Below are positions 7,348 to 14,338 of a DNA stretch of 14,338 bases, one piece after another; position 1 is the stretch's first letter; each line of letters begins with the position of its first letter. The notes below the pieces were generated by a model, which saw nothing but the letters and a program-made list of their open reading frames with translations, had not been told where the DNA came from and did not search any database. A program made the translations under genes and the position numbers. The stretch spans positions 1 through 14,338 of the forward strand of contig WLOR01000030.1 of assembly GCA_009699165.1 (NCBI GenBank), read 5' to 3'. The stretch is from Actinomycetota bacterium (GTDB lineage Bacteria > Actinomycetota > Actinomycetes > Nanopelagicales > Nanopelagicaceae).

Positions 7348-8094
7348 CTATCGTAGATGAACTATGTCGCCGGCTTGAACATGAGATCCGTTATCCAAAA
7401 TCAACTCTCCACTGTTACCAATTGCCTTTGCTAATGCAATCTCCACTCGCCCATCTGGGTATTCAACTCTGACTTCGCGTCCAATAGTCGCACTCAAAAC
7501 TTGGTAGGCATGCGCAATTTCATCACTGCCTTGATCCCAATGAGTATAGTTTTCTTTAAATTTCTCAAGGAACTGAGCAATTAATTGATTGCGAGTTAAT
7601 TCCCTTTCGCCTTCAATTAAGAGTGAGGTTGCAGTTGGTACTGGCAGCTCAGATGTATGCATCCCAACGTTTATTCCGACCCCGATCACTACCCCTTTAT
7701 CCGTTGCCTCTGCAATTAGTCCAGATACTTTCTTTTCTTTAATTAAAATATCGTTTGGCCATTTCACTTGTGCTTGATACTTTGAAAGCACTTGCGCAAC
7801 GCTAGTTCCAGCTAAAAGTGGAAGCCATCCCCATTCGTCACGACTTCTTTGTGGTTCGATATAAAAAGAAAATAGGAGTGCAGTGGACTTAGGTGCTTCA
7901 AAGTTTCGTGCAAGACGTCCACGTCCTGCACTTTGATACTCGGCGGCTAAAACATGGCCTGCTTGGATACTTCCTGCGCGAGCTAACTCCACCACATCGC
8001 TTTGTGTTGAAGTCGTGAGTTCAACCACGCTTACTCGCCAGTACTGTGTAATGGCAGCGTTGATTATCGAACTATCGAGCGCCGTACTTAGCAT
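7348..8094 (-). CDS. birA: Biotin-[acetyl-CoA-carboxylase] ligase, class I (no DNA-binding domain)
   Basis: Forms biotinyl-AMP and transfers biotin to the carrier lysine of biotin enzymes, here most likely Lys536 of AccA encoded in the divergent operon. Numbered from this ATG (248 residues), it has STQSDV for the substrate loop, the biotinyl-AMP loop GRGRLARNF at about 57-65, KWPNDIL, KVSGLIAE, GVGINV and a C-terminal SH3-like domain ending AGDIVHLR. The loop differs from the usual GRGRxGRxW by Ala for Gly and Phe for Trp. There is no N-terminal helix-turn-helix, so it cannot repress biotin genes as E. coli BirA does. The ATG at 8094 has GGAG 6 bases upstream. An in-frame GTG at 8106 would fit a leaderless transcript, and the frame is open to an ATG at 8142, which would overlap accD and is unlikely. 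Confidence 0.92.
   Translation of the reverse strand: MLSTALDSSIINAAITQYWRVSVVELTTSTQSDVVELARAGSIQAGHVLAAEYQSAGRGRLARNFEAPKSTALLFSFYIEPQRSRDEWGWLPLLAGTSVAQVLSKYQAQVKWPNDILIKEKKVSGLIAEATDKGVVIGVGINVGMHTSELPVPTATSLLIEGERELTRNQLIAQFLEKFKENYTHWDQGSDEIAHAYQVLSATIGREVRVEYPDGRVEIALAKAIGNSGELILDNGSHVQAGDIVHLR
7350..7355 (-). promoter_or_regulatory. Likely leaderless -10 element TACGAT for purK-purE
   Basis: Reverse-strand TACGAT lies in the last codons of birA; its final T is the first base of the birA TAG stop, and the purK GTG at 7343 follows after 6 bases. The spacing is that of a leaderless start. purK has no Shine-Dalgarno site, which agrees with this reading. Confidence 0.45.
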
Positions 8095-8100
8095 TTCTAT

Positions 8101-8104
8101 CTCC
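8101..8104 (-). promoter_or_regulatory. Shine-Dalgarno GGAG deciding the birA ATG start
   Basis: Reverse-strand GGAG with 6 bases to the ATG at 8094. It favours this ATG over the upstream ATG at 8142. It also overlaps the in-frame GTG at 8106-8104, so a transcript beginning at that GTG could be read either leaderless or from the ATG. Confidence 0.45.
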
Positions 8105-8112
8105 ACGCCTAG

Positions 8113-8119
8113 TACCGTA
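8113..8119. promoter_or_regulatory. Symmetric -10 element TACCGTA shared by birA and the accD operon
   Basis: On the forward strand TACCGT (8113-8118) ends 7 bases before the accD ATG at 8125. On the reverse strand the same bases read TACGGT (8119-8114) and end 8 bases before the in-frame birA GTG at 8106. Both fit TAnnnT, so a single symmetric hexamer pair could start divergent transcripts, both leaderless or nearly so. TTAGCA at 8088-8093 is a poor -35 match for the forward direction. Confidence 0.5.
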
Positions 8120-8124
8120 GGGGT

Positions 8125-9696
8125 ATGAGCCGTAATCTGCATACAACTGCCGGAAAAATCGAAGATTTACGCGCGCGAGTCGAAGAGGCGGTCCACGCCG
8201 GTTCGGCCCGCGCCGTTGAAAAACAGCATGCAAAGGGTAAGCACACTGCCCGAGAGCGCATTGAGATGCTTGTCGATGAGGATTCATTTACTGAGATAGA
8301 TGAGTTTGCGCGTCATCGTTCAACTCGGTTTGGAATGGAAAACTCCCGTCCTTATGGTGATGGAGTTGTTATTGGCACCGCAACAGTTGATGGTCGCCCT
8401 ATCGCCCTCTATTCGCAAGACTTCACGATTATGGGTGGCTCACTCGGTGAAGTCCATGCCGAAAAAATCGTGAAGATTGCAGAGTTTGCATTAAAGAGCG
8501 GTATTCCACTGATTGGAATCAATGACTCGGGTGGCGCACGCATTCAAGAGGGTGTCGCTTCCCTTTCTGGCTACGGAAAGATTTTTCGTCTAAATACCCG
8601 CTCATCAGGTGTTATTCCGCAAATCTCATTAATTCTGGGTCCGTGTGCTGGTGGATCTGCATACTCTCCTGCACTCACAGACTTCACAGTTATGGTCAAT
8701 GAGACTTCACACATGTTTATTACTGGTCCTGATGTAATCAAAACTGTCACGGGCGAAGAAGTCGATATGGAGGCATTGGGTGGTGCTCGCACGCACAACA
8801 CTCGAACCGGTAACTCGCATTACTTAGCAGAAAATGAAGCAGATGCGATTGATTATGTTAAGGCGCTGCTTTCATATCTTCCTTCAAATAATATGGATAG
8901 CGCTCCACACTTACCGCCGACCGAGTCATTGGAAAAGAAAGCATCAGATATTGCGCTAGATACTTTGATTCCAGATAATACAAATCAGCCTTATGACATG
9001 AAGATTTTAATCCAAGCACTAGTTGATGAGGCAGAGTTCCTTGAAGTGCATGCTCTCTATGCACCGAACATCGTTGTAGGTTTTGCCCGCATCGAAGGTG
9101 AATCTGTTGGAATTATCGCAAATCAACCATCGCAGCTAGCTGGAACTCTTGATATTAACTCAAGTGAAAAAGCGGCGCGATTCTTACGTTTCTGCGATGC
9201 ATTTAATATTCCAATTTTAACGCTGGTTGATGTTCCTGGATTCTTGCCCGGAACCGAGCAAGAATGGGATGGCATTATCAGGCGCGGAGCAAAGCTGCTC
9301 TATGCATATGCCGAAGCATCTGTGCCACTAGTTACTCTCATTACTCGAAAGGCCTATGGCGGAGCATTTATCGTTATGGGCTCTAAGTACTTAGGTAGCG
9401 ACATTAACTTTGCATGGCCCACAGCTGAAATTGCGGTCATGGGAGCACAAGGAGCAGTAAATATCTTGTACCGAAAAGATCTTGCAGATGCTAAAGATCC
9501 AGCTGCAAAGCGCGCAGAGTTAGTAAATGACTATAACGAGTCTTTGGCCAATCCCTATCTTGCGGCCGAGAGAGGAACAATTGATACAGTCATCGAACCC
9601 AATCAGTCTCGTGCTTATATAACTAAGGCATTTAGAACGTTGCGAACAAAGCGCGATACATTGCCAGCGCGTAAACATGGAAATATTCCGCTGTAA
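8125..9696 (+). CDS. accD: Acyl-CoA carboxylase carboxyltransferase (beta) subunit
   Basis: Transfers the carboxyl group from carboxybiotin to acetyl- or propionyl-CoA. The 523-residue length is typical of actinobacterial AccD5/PccB. The N-terminal half has [12 protein letters not shown] (104-115), [13 protein letters not shown] (132-144) and [12 protein letters not shown] (172-183). The C-terminal half has [13 protein letters not shown] (368-380), [13 protein letters not shown] (409-421) and [16 protein letters not shown] (430-445). The residue equivalent to position 422 in Streptomyces coelicolor PccB/AccB is Ile416, the acetyl/propionyl-type residue rather than the propionyl-specific Asp. 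The ATG at 8125 has no good Shine-Dalgarno site but TACCGT ends 7 bases upstream, so the mRNA is probably leaderless. It is the first gene of an operon with accE, maf and accA. Malonyl-CoA for fatty acids or methylmalonyl-CoA are both possible products. Confidence 0.95.
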   Translation: MSRNLHTTAGKIEDLRARVEEAVHAGSARAVEKQHAKGKHTARERIEMLVDEDSFTEIDEFARHRSTRFGMENSRPYGDGVVIGTATVDGRPIALYSQDFTIMGGSLGEVHAEKIVKIAEFALKSGIPLIGINDSGGARIQEGVASLSGYGKIFRLNTRSSGVIPQISLILGPCAGGSAYSPALTDFTVMVNETSHMFITGPDVIKTVTGEEVDMEALGGARTHNTRTGNSHYLAENEADAIDYVKALLSYLPSNNMDSAPHLPPTESLEKKASDIALDTLIPDNTNQPYDMKILIQALVDEAEFLEVHALYAPNIVVGFARIEGESVGIIANQPSQLAGTLDINSSEKAARFLRFCDAFNIPILTLVDVPGFLPGTEQEWDGIIRRGAKLLYAYAEASVPLVTLITRKAYGGAFIVMGSKYLGSDINFAWPTAEIAVMGAQGAVNILYRKDLADAKDPAAKRAELVNDYNESLANPYLAAERGTIDTVIEPNQSRAYITKAFRTLRTKRDTLPARKHGNIPL

Positions 9697-9872
9697 TGGA
9701 GTACACAATTATTCATGGCCAGCCTTCTCCAGATGAAGTCATTGCTATCGAACACGCCATGTCACTTCATAAACGTCAAGAGTTGGTTCCAGTCATCCGT
9801 AAAAGCTCTTTTGGATTACCTCAACTTCGTAGACCACTGCATGAGAACTTTCGTTTTGGGCGAAGGAATTAG
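9696..9872 (+). CDS. accE: Acyl-CoA carboxylase epsilon subunit, 58 residues
   Basis: Small open frame whose ATG overlaps the accD stop by one base (TAATG). The residues HGQPSPDEVIAIEHAMS at 7-23 match the epsilon family pattern G-x-P-(T/S)-x-E-E-(I/L)-x-A-(I/L). Basic residues then lead to SSFGLPQLRRPLHENFRFG, the usual C-terminal pattern, with Phe where Trp is common. Epsilon subunits are found only with actinobacterial acyl-CoA carboxylases. They bind the carboxyltransferase and help assembly with the AccA subunit, raising activity. The position between accD and accA is where accE5 sits in mycobacteria. There is no separate ribosome binding site, so translation is likely coupled to accD. 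Identification rests on position and a short motif, so it is good but not certain. Confidence 0.85.
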   Translation: MEYTIIHGQPSPDEVIAIEHAMSLHKRQELVPVIRKSSFGLPQLRRPLHENFRFGRRN

Positions 9873-9878
9873 ATAAAT

Positions 9879-10481
9879 ATGCCAAGAATAGTTCTAGCCT
9901 CTGCTTCGACATCACGACGACGTTTGCTAGAGGCCGCTGGATTAAACCCCCTAATTATGGTGAGTCACGTAGATGAAGAGACCGATTTTTTCAATTCGCT
10001 ATCACCCTCTGACATGGTGATAGCACTTGCTATTACTAAAGCTCACACAATCCACGAAAAGATTGATTTTCCTGCAATTATCATCGGTTGTGATTCGACA
10101 TTTGAGTTTGATGGTCAGTCTCTTGGTAAGCCAGGAACCCCTGAAATAGCTTTTGAACGTGCGCAACGAGTGCAAGGAAACTCTGGACTTTTACATACTG
10201 GTCACTGCATTATTGATACCAGCAAGGATCGTGAGATTTCATCCATCGTTACAACAAAAGTTACCTTTGCCCCAATGAGTGACGAAGAGATTCACGATTA
10301 CATTGCAACCGAGGAGCCTCTTCATGTTGCTGGTGGTTTTACTCTCGATGGCTTTAGCTCGCCATTCATACCTTCAATTGAAGGTGATTACACGAACGTC
10401 GTTGGAATCTCAATGCCATTTCTACGAAAGGCATTTTCGCAACTGGGATACACGTGGCCAGAGGTTAAGGTGATGAAATGA
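9879..10481 (+). CDS. maf: Maf family nucleoside triphosphate pyrophosphatase
   Basis: Hydrolyses non-canonical or selected nucleoside triphosphates to monophosphates. In other bacteria Maf proteins act on dTTP, UTP and modified pyrimidines, and YceF on 7-methyl-GTP. Of 200 residues, [10 protein letters not shown] (8-17) forms the nucleotide loop, GCDS (70-73) holds catalytic Asp72, then GKP (83-85), LHTGHC (105-110), AGGFTLDG (151-158) and GDYTNVVG (169-176). LHTGHC is a form common in actinobacteria. It lies 6 bases after accE and ends in a 4-base ATGA overlap with accA, so it is locked in the carboxylase operon, as in mycobacteria. Why a housecleaning enzyme is kept there is not known. An AAGGA about 11 bases before the ATG is a poor ribosome binding site. 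Confidence 0.93.
   Translation: MPRIVLASASTSRRRLLEAAGLNPLIMVSHVDEETDFFNSLSPSDMVIALAITKAHTIHEKIDFPAIIIGCDSTFEFDGQSLGKPGTPEIAFERAQRVQGNSGLLHTGHCIIDTSKDREISSIVTTKVTFAPMSDEEIHDYIATEEPLHVAGGFTLDGFSSPFIPSIEGDYTNVVGISMPFLRKAFSQLGYTWPEVKVMK
10461..10470 (+). promoter_or_regulatory. Shine-Dalgarno region GAGGTTAAGG for accA
   Basis: GAGG and AAGG lie at the end of maf; the AAGG is followed by 7 bases and then the accA ATG at 10478. Together with the 4-base stop-start overlap this indicates efficient re-initiation on the operon mRNA. Confidence 0.55.
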
Positions 10482-12196
10482 AACGAGTATTAATAGCTAA
10501 CCGTGGAGAAATCGCTGTACGCGTTATTAGAGCATGTAAGGATCATGGGCTAGAAAGCGTTGCTGTGTACTCCGAAGAAGATCGCACTGCGATTCACGCC
10601 GGTATGGCCGACTTTGCTTTCTCATTGGCTGGTTCAACTGCGACTCAGACTTATTTAAATATTGAAAAGCTAATCGCGGTTGCACTGCAATCTGGCGCTG
10701 ATGCAGTTCACCCTGGCTATGGTTTCTTATCGGAAAATGCAAACTTTGCCCAGGCAGTCATTGATGCAGGATTAATCTGGATAGGCCCACCGCCTGCAGC
10801 AATTCGAGCTTTAGGCGACAAAGTTTCAGCCCGTAAGATCGCATCAAAGGCTGGCGCGCCGCTGGTGGCTGGAACAAAAGATCCAGTTGAAGGCCATGAA
10901 GAGGTCACAGCCTTCGCAAAAGAGCACGGCCTCCCCGTTGCAATTAAAGCTGCACATGGCGGCGGCGGGCGTGGATTAAAAGTTGCGCGCACTATGGAGG
11001 AGATTCCTGAGCTCTTTGCCTCTGCTGTTCGTGAGGCGATTAGTGGATTTGGTCGAGGCGAGTGTTTTGTAGAGCGCTACTTAGATAAACCTCGCCATGT
11101 TGAGACACAGGTCTTAGTGGATAAGCATGGACATGCAGTTGTAGTCAGCACTCGCGACTGTTCACTTCAACGCAGGCACCAGAAACTTGTCGAAGAAGCG
11201 CCTGCACCTTTCCTTACAGATGCTCAAAATGAAGAGTTGTATCGCTCAAGTAAAGCGATTATGAAAGAGGCTGGGTACATTGGCGCTGGTACATGTGAGT
11301 TCTTAATTGGACTAGATGGAACCATCTCATTTCTTGAAGTAAATACGCGCCTTCAAGTAGAGCATCCAGTCAGTGAAGAGATCACTGGAATTGATTTAGT
11401 TCGTGAGCAGTTCCGCATAGCAATGGGCGAGGCTTTAGGTTTTGATGATCCAGTTATTCGCGGTCACTCAATTGAGTTTCGTATCAACGGTGAAGATCCC
11501 GGACGTTCTTTCTTACCCGCTCCCGGACGAATTACTAAATGGGTGATCCCAACTGGCCCTGGTGTTCGTGTTGATGCAGGCTTTAAGGGCGGAGATACAA
11601 TCGGTGGCAACTTTGACTCACTCTTAGCCAAGTTAATAGTCACAGGCGCTAATCGACAGCAGGCGATTGAGAGAGCTCGCAGAGCACTAGCCGAGTTTGA
11701 GGTTGATGGCCTCGCAACTGCACTAACTTTTCACCGCGCCATCCTTGAAGATGATTCATTTACAGAAAACTTCAAGGTCTACACAAGTTATATTGAGAAC
11801 GAGTTCGTCAATAAAATTCCAGCCTATAGTGCGGCAGCTGAACCTCTTCAAACACATATGACACCCGAACACTTAATAACCGAGGTCAATGGAAAGCGTT
11901 TTGAGATTTTAGTTCATGCTCCAAAACCAGTAGTGAAGCGCCATCGTGCAAAGGCCAGCATGTCTGGAGGTTCAAGTGGTTCGGGCTTAGCAAGCCCAAT
12001 GCAAGGAACTGTTGTGAAAATTGCAGTTGCTGAAGGTGATTTTGTTGAAGTGGGAGATTTGGTGATAGTCCTTGAGGCCATGAAGATGGAGCAGCCACTA
12101 ATGGCTCACAAGAGTGGAGTTATCGCTAATTTGAGCGCAGTAATTGGTGCCACGGTTTCAAGTGGAACCATACTCTGTGACATTATTGACGTATGA
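10478..12196 (+). CDS. accA: Acyl-CoA carboxylase alpha subunit: biotin carboxylase fused to biotin carrier
   Basis: Carboxylates its own biotin with ATP and bicarbonate and presents it to AccD. The 572 residues comprise a biotin carboxylase domain (about 1-446) with ANRGEIAVR (7-15), HPGYGFLSE (78-86), the ATP-grasp loop GGGGRG (161-166), [12 protein letters not shown] (287-298) with catalytic Arg292, and a C-terminal biotin carrier domain (about 505-572) with EAMKM (533-537), biotinylated at Lys536. The linker between them is short and lacks the BT domain of eukaryotic-type propionyl-CoA carboxylase, as is normal for actinobacterial AccA/Bcc[10 protein letters not shown] (332-340) differs slightly from the common IExRINAED. 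The ATG overlaps the maf stop by 4 bases and has AAGG 7 bases upstream. BirA for its biotinylation is encoded divergently next to accD. Confidence 0.97.
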   Translation: MKRVLIANRGEIAVRVIRACKDHGLESVAVYSEEDRTAIHAGMADFAFSLAGSTATQTYLNIEKLIAVALQSGADAVHPGYGFLSENANFAQAVIDAGLIWIGPPPAAIRALGDKVSARKIASKAGAPLVAGTKDPVEGHEEVTAFAKEHGLPVAIKAAHGGGGRGLKVARTMEEIPELFASAVREAISGFGRGECFVERYLDKPRHVETQVLVDKHGHAVVVSTRDCSLQRRHQKLVEEAPAPFLTDAQNEELYRSSKAIMKEAGYIGAGTCEFLIGLDGTISFLEVNTRLQVEHPVSEEITGIDLVREQFRIAMGEALGFDDPVIRGHSIEFRINGEDPGRSFLPAPGRITKWVIPTGPGVRVDAGFKGGDTIGGNFDSLLAKLIVTGANRQQAIERARRALAEFEVDGLATALTFHRAILEDDSFTENFKVYTSYIENEFVNKIPAYSAAAEPLQTHMTPEHLITEVNGKRFEILVHAPKPVVKRHRAKASMSGGSSGSGLASPMQGTVVKIAVAEGDFVEVGDLVIVLEAMKMEQPLMAHKSGVIANLSAVIGATVSSGTILCDIIDV

Positions 12197-13023
12197 CACA
12201 GAGCGAACTTTTATATAGCGACCCAATTGCTGCTGCAACTTTAGCTGCTCAAGAAATAGCGGAGCGAACGGGAGTCGCGACTCACGACATAGCTCTAGTG
12301 ATGGGCTCAGGCTGGGTGGGCGCTGTTGATGCGCTTGGCACTCCAGCATTTGAGTGCAATGCCGAAGAGTTAACTGGATTTTTACCACCAACAGTTGAGG
12401 GACATTCAGGAAAAGTCCGCTCGTATGTTATTGAGTCAGAAGGCAAGAAAATTCATGCGCTGGTTTTTCTTGGTCGCACACATCTTTACGAGGGCAAGGG
12501 AGTTGAGCCCGTTGTTCATAGCGTGCGCGCAGCAGTAAAAGCTGGATGCAAAATAGTTATCTTGACAAATGCTTGTGGTGGAATTAATACCAGCTATAGC
12601 GTTGGGCAACCAGTATTAATCCGCGATCACATTTCACTCACAGCCGTCTCCCCACTCTCTGGTGCGACATTTGTTGACTTAACAGATTTATATAGCAAGC
12701 GGATTCGTGAGATTGTAAAGGCACAAGATGCAACGCTAGATGAAGGCGTTTATGTCCACTGGCGCGGACCAACGTATGAAACCCCTGCCGAGATCCATAT
12801 GATGCGCACGATGGGAGCGGATTTAGTCGGAATGTCTACAGTTCCTGAAGCGATTGCGGCACACGCGCTTGGGGCAGAAATACTTGGAATCTCACTAGTA
12901 ACAAATGCTGCCGCCGGAGTAACGGGAGAAAAACTCAACCACGAAGAGGTAATCGCTGCAGGAAAAGCTGCTGCAGAGCGGATGGGAACACTTCTCAAAA
13001 GCGTAATTCCAAAGTTATTCTAG
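12193..13023 (+). CDS. Purine nucleoside phosphorylase, trimeric (PNP/MTAP family)
   Basis: Splits purine (deoxy)nucleosides with phosphate into base and (deoxy)ribose 1-phosphate. The 276 residues show the phosphate-binding GSG at 38-40, HSG at 71-73, GRTHLYEG at 94-101, TNACGGIN at 125-132, [13 protein letters not shown] at 145-157, [10 protein letters not shown] at 191-200 with the base-site Glu198, VGMSTVPE at 212-219, and TNAAAG with Asn238, the residue that favours 6-oxopurines (Asp at that place favours methylthioadenosine). So inosine/guanosine is the likely substrate. Its ATG shares a 4-base ATGA overlap with the accA stop and lacks a ribosome binding site, so translation is coupled. 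The next gene is a phosphosugar mutase, the same pair as deoD-pmmB in mycobacteria, which suggests salvage of the pentose phosphate product. Confidence 0.95.
   Translation: MTQSELLYSDPIAAATLAAQEIAERTGVATHDIALVMGSGWVGAVDALGTPAFECNAEELTGFLPPTVEGHSGKVRSYVIESEGKKIHALVFLGRTHLYEGKGVEPVVHSVRAAVKAGCKIVILTNACGGINTSYSVGQPVLIRDHISLTAVSPLSGATFVDLTDLYSKRIREIVKAQDATLDEGVYVHWRGPTYETPAEIHMMRTMGADLVGMSTVPEAIAAHALGAEILGISLVTNAAAGVTGEKLNHEEVIAAGKAAAERMGTLLKSVIPKLF
13016..13021 (+). promoter_or_regulatory. Likely leaderless -10 element TATTCT for the phosphosugar mutase
   Basis: TATTCT covers the last two codons of the purine nucleoside phosphorylase gene; its final T is the first base of the TAG stop, and the mutase ATG follows after 6 bases. 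It is a reasonable match to the TATAAT consensus and has the leaderless spacing. Confidence 0.45.
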
Positions 13024-13027
13024 GAAC

Positions 13028-14338
13028 ATGGATCTTCGCACTGAAGTAATAGAGTGGATCGCAGATGATCCAGATTCAGTAACTGCCGCTCAATTGCAGC
13101 ACTGGCTTGATACAAATAATGAGGCAGAGCTGCGCACTTCATTCTCTGGCTTTTTGCAGTTTGGTACTGCTGGATTGCGCGGACCCGTGCGTCCTGGGCC
13201 ATCGGGAATGAACCGAGCAGTAGTTGGTCGTACTGCAGCTGCCATCGCGGCCTATATGAAGGAGCGAGGATTAACTTCTGTAGTTATCGGGCGCGATGCA
13301 CGGCATGGCTCTGAAGATTTCACATTTGAAACCGCCCAGATCATGAGTGGTGCTGGAATGAAGGTCTACATCCTCCCGAGAGCATTGCCAACTCCAGTTT
13401 TAGCCTTTGCTACTAATGAACTCAAATGTGACGTTGGAATTATGGTTACGGCAAGCCATAATCCTCCGCAAGATAATGGATATAAAGTCTATTTAGGTGG
13501 AACTGTCGATGGAATCCACTATCGTGGATCGCAGATCGTATCTCCCACCGACGAATCGATTGCATCTCATATTGATGCAGTTAAGAAACTCGCGTTGCAG
13601 CCACGTAGTGATCAATGGGAGATTGTCAGCGAAGATATCGTAGAAAAATACGTATCTACTACTGCTGCAATTGCAACCAAGCCAGGAGATTTAAAGATTG
13701 TATATACCGCTATGCATGGCGTTGGTACGGAAACGCTCCTGCGTGTTTTTCATAAAGCGGGATTTGTTTCACCTATTTTAGTGGATGCACAAGCTCACCC
13801 CGATCCAGACTTTCCAACTGTCGTTTTTCCTAATCCCGAAGAGCCCGGTGCCATTGATTTAGCACTCGAAACAGCGCGGGCCTTTGCTGCAGATTTAGTG
13901 ATTGCAAACGACCCCGATGCAGATAGGTGCGCTGCCGCTGTTAATGATCCAACTATCGGTTGGCGAATGTTACGTGGAGATGAGCTCGGTGCAATTCTTG
14001 GCGAAATAATCGCTCGAAACAGCACACATGGAATATTGGCAAATTCAATCGTTTCATCGACAATCCTGAGCAAGATTGCAACGCATTACAACTTGCAGTT
14101 TAAGCAGACACTCACTGGATTTAAGTGGTTGGCAAAGATTGATGGACTCACTTTTGGCTATGAAGAAGCGCTCGGTTATGCAGTTGATGCTATTACAGTT
14201 AATGACAAGGATGGAATCTCTGCAGCGATCAAACTGGCGCAAATTGCAACTGACTTGGCTAGCGAAGGTAAGACGTTATTGGATTTACTCGATGAAATAT
14301 GGGCTAGACATGGCTTCCATGCCACTGAGCAAATCTCA
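13028..14338 (+). CDS. Phosphohexomutase/phosphopentomutase family enzyme, partial (C-terminus beyond window)
   Basis: The 437 codons seen run to the window edge without a stop; full members have about 540-560 residues, so roughly the last fifth is missing. Alpha-D-phosphohexomutase features are QFGTAGLRG (44-52), TASHNPPQDNGYK (141-153) with phosphoserine Ser143, Mg-binding NDPDADR (294-300), GFKW (364-367) and the sugar loop GYEEALGY (377-384). GFKW and EEALGY belong to the PGM2/PmmB branch, whose studied members include phosphopentomutases (human PGM2), instead of the GExSGH loop of classic phosphomannomutase. Following a purine nucleoside phosphorylase, interconversion of ribose 1- and 5-phosphate is the likeliest role; phosphomannomutase or phosphoglucomutase is possible. 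The ATG lies 4 bases after the PNP stop. TATTCT ends 7 bases before it, suggesting its own leaderless promoter; the AGGA only 2 bases before ATG is too close to act as a ribosome site. Confidence 0.93.
   Translation, partial: MDLRTEVIEWIADDPDSVTAAQLQHWLDTNNEAELRTSFSGFLQFGTAGLRGPVRPGPSGMNRAVVGRTAAAIAAYMKERGLTSVVIGRDARHGSEDFTFETAQIMSGAGMKVYILPRALPTPVLAFATNELKCDVGIMVTASHNPPQDNGYKVYLGGTVDGIHYRGSQIVSPTDESIASHIDAVKKLALQPRSDQWEIVSEDIVEKYVSTTAAIATKPGDLKIVYTAMHGVGTETLLRVFHKAGFVSPILVDAQAHPDPDFPTVVFPNPEEPGAIDLALETARAFAADLVIANDPDADRCAAAVNDPTIGWRMLRGDELGAILGEIIARNSTHGILANSIVSSTILSKIATHYNLQFKQTLTGFKWLAKIDGLTFGYEEALGYAVDAITVNDKDGISAAIKLAQIATDLASEGKTLLDLLDEIWARHGFHATEQIS

Noticed and set aside
8095..8142. 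Longer BirA beginning at the ATG at 8142
   Set aside because: Would overlap accD by 18 bases and run through the shared promoter; the extra residues match nothing in biotin ligases, and it lacks a helix-turn-helix.
13022..13030. AGGA before the mutase ATG as a ribosome binding site
   Set aside because: Only 2 bases separate it from the ATG, too close for normal Shine-Dalgarno pairing; the leaderless hexamer explains the start better.
1..14338. Mobile elements, CRISPR repeats, tRNA or rRNA genes, phage or defence genes
   Set aside because: Looked for on both strands by reading; no inverted-repeat flanked transposase, no regularly spaced repeats and no tRNA-like sequence were seen. Coding sequence fills nearly the whole window and all but the CoA-binding and SpoIID-like genes have well-known family roles.

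Overview
The window looks like a compact actinobacterial chromosome segment of moderate GC (mid-40s percent judged by eye, not calculated). The best guess is a streamlined freshwater lineage of the acI / Nanopelagicales type. Three things point that way: actinobacterial gene families and order, including an acyl-CoA carboxylase epsilon subunit and a Maf gene inside the carboxylase operon; almost no intergenic DNA, the longest gap being 36 bases; and many starts that lack a Shine-Dalgarno site but have a TAnnnT hexamer 6-7 bases upstream, as in leaderless transcription. The gene order purE-purK-birA (reverse) facing accD-accE-maf-accA (forward), with a purine nucleoside phosphorylase-hexosephosphate mutase pair, resembles the purE to pmmB part of the Mycobacterium tuberculosis chromosome as I recall it. 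The taxon itself is inference.

Layout: (1) 1-2858, reverse strand, is an envelope glycopolymer operon read right to left: an ExoA-like membrane glycosyltransferase, a Wzm-type ABC-2 permease, its Wzt/TagH-type ATPase, and the start of a secreted SpoIID/LytB-domain protein that leaves the window. (2) 2895-5731, forward, divergent from it across 36 bases: a LytR-CpsA-Psr glycopolymer transferase, UDP-glucose 6-dehydrogenase, and a small CoA-binding-fold protein. (3) 5732-8094 (or 8106), reverse: birA, purK, purE. The purE stop touches the stop of the CoA-binding gene with no base between. (4) 8125-14338, forward: accD, accE, maf, accA, purine nucleoside phosphorylase, and a truncated phosphohexomutase/phosphopentomutase, all overlapping or separated by at most 6 bases.

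How the genes work together: blocks 1 and 2 make, export and attach a surface glycan. UGDH supplies UDP-glucuronate, the glycosyltransferase builds the polymer, the ABC pair exports it and LCP links it to the wall. Block 3 carries two steps of purine synthesis plus the ligase that biotinylates AccA of block 4. AccA, AccD and AccE form an acyl-CoA carboxylase, probably acetyl/propionyl. The last two genes recover purine bases and pentose phosphate from nucleosides.

No mobile element, CRISPR array, tRNA, rRNA or foreign island was seen, and no wholly new system. The most unusual signal is regulatory: TAnnnT hexamers exactly 7 bases before four starts, two of them using the T of the upstream gene's TAG stop as their last base in the same TAnnnTAG-4 nt-start layout, and one symmetric TACCGTA hexamer that could fire both birA and the carboxylase operon.
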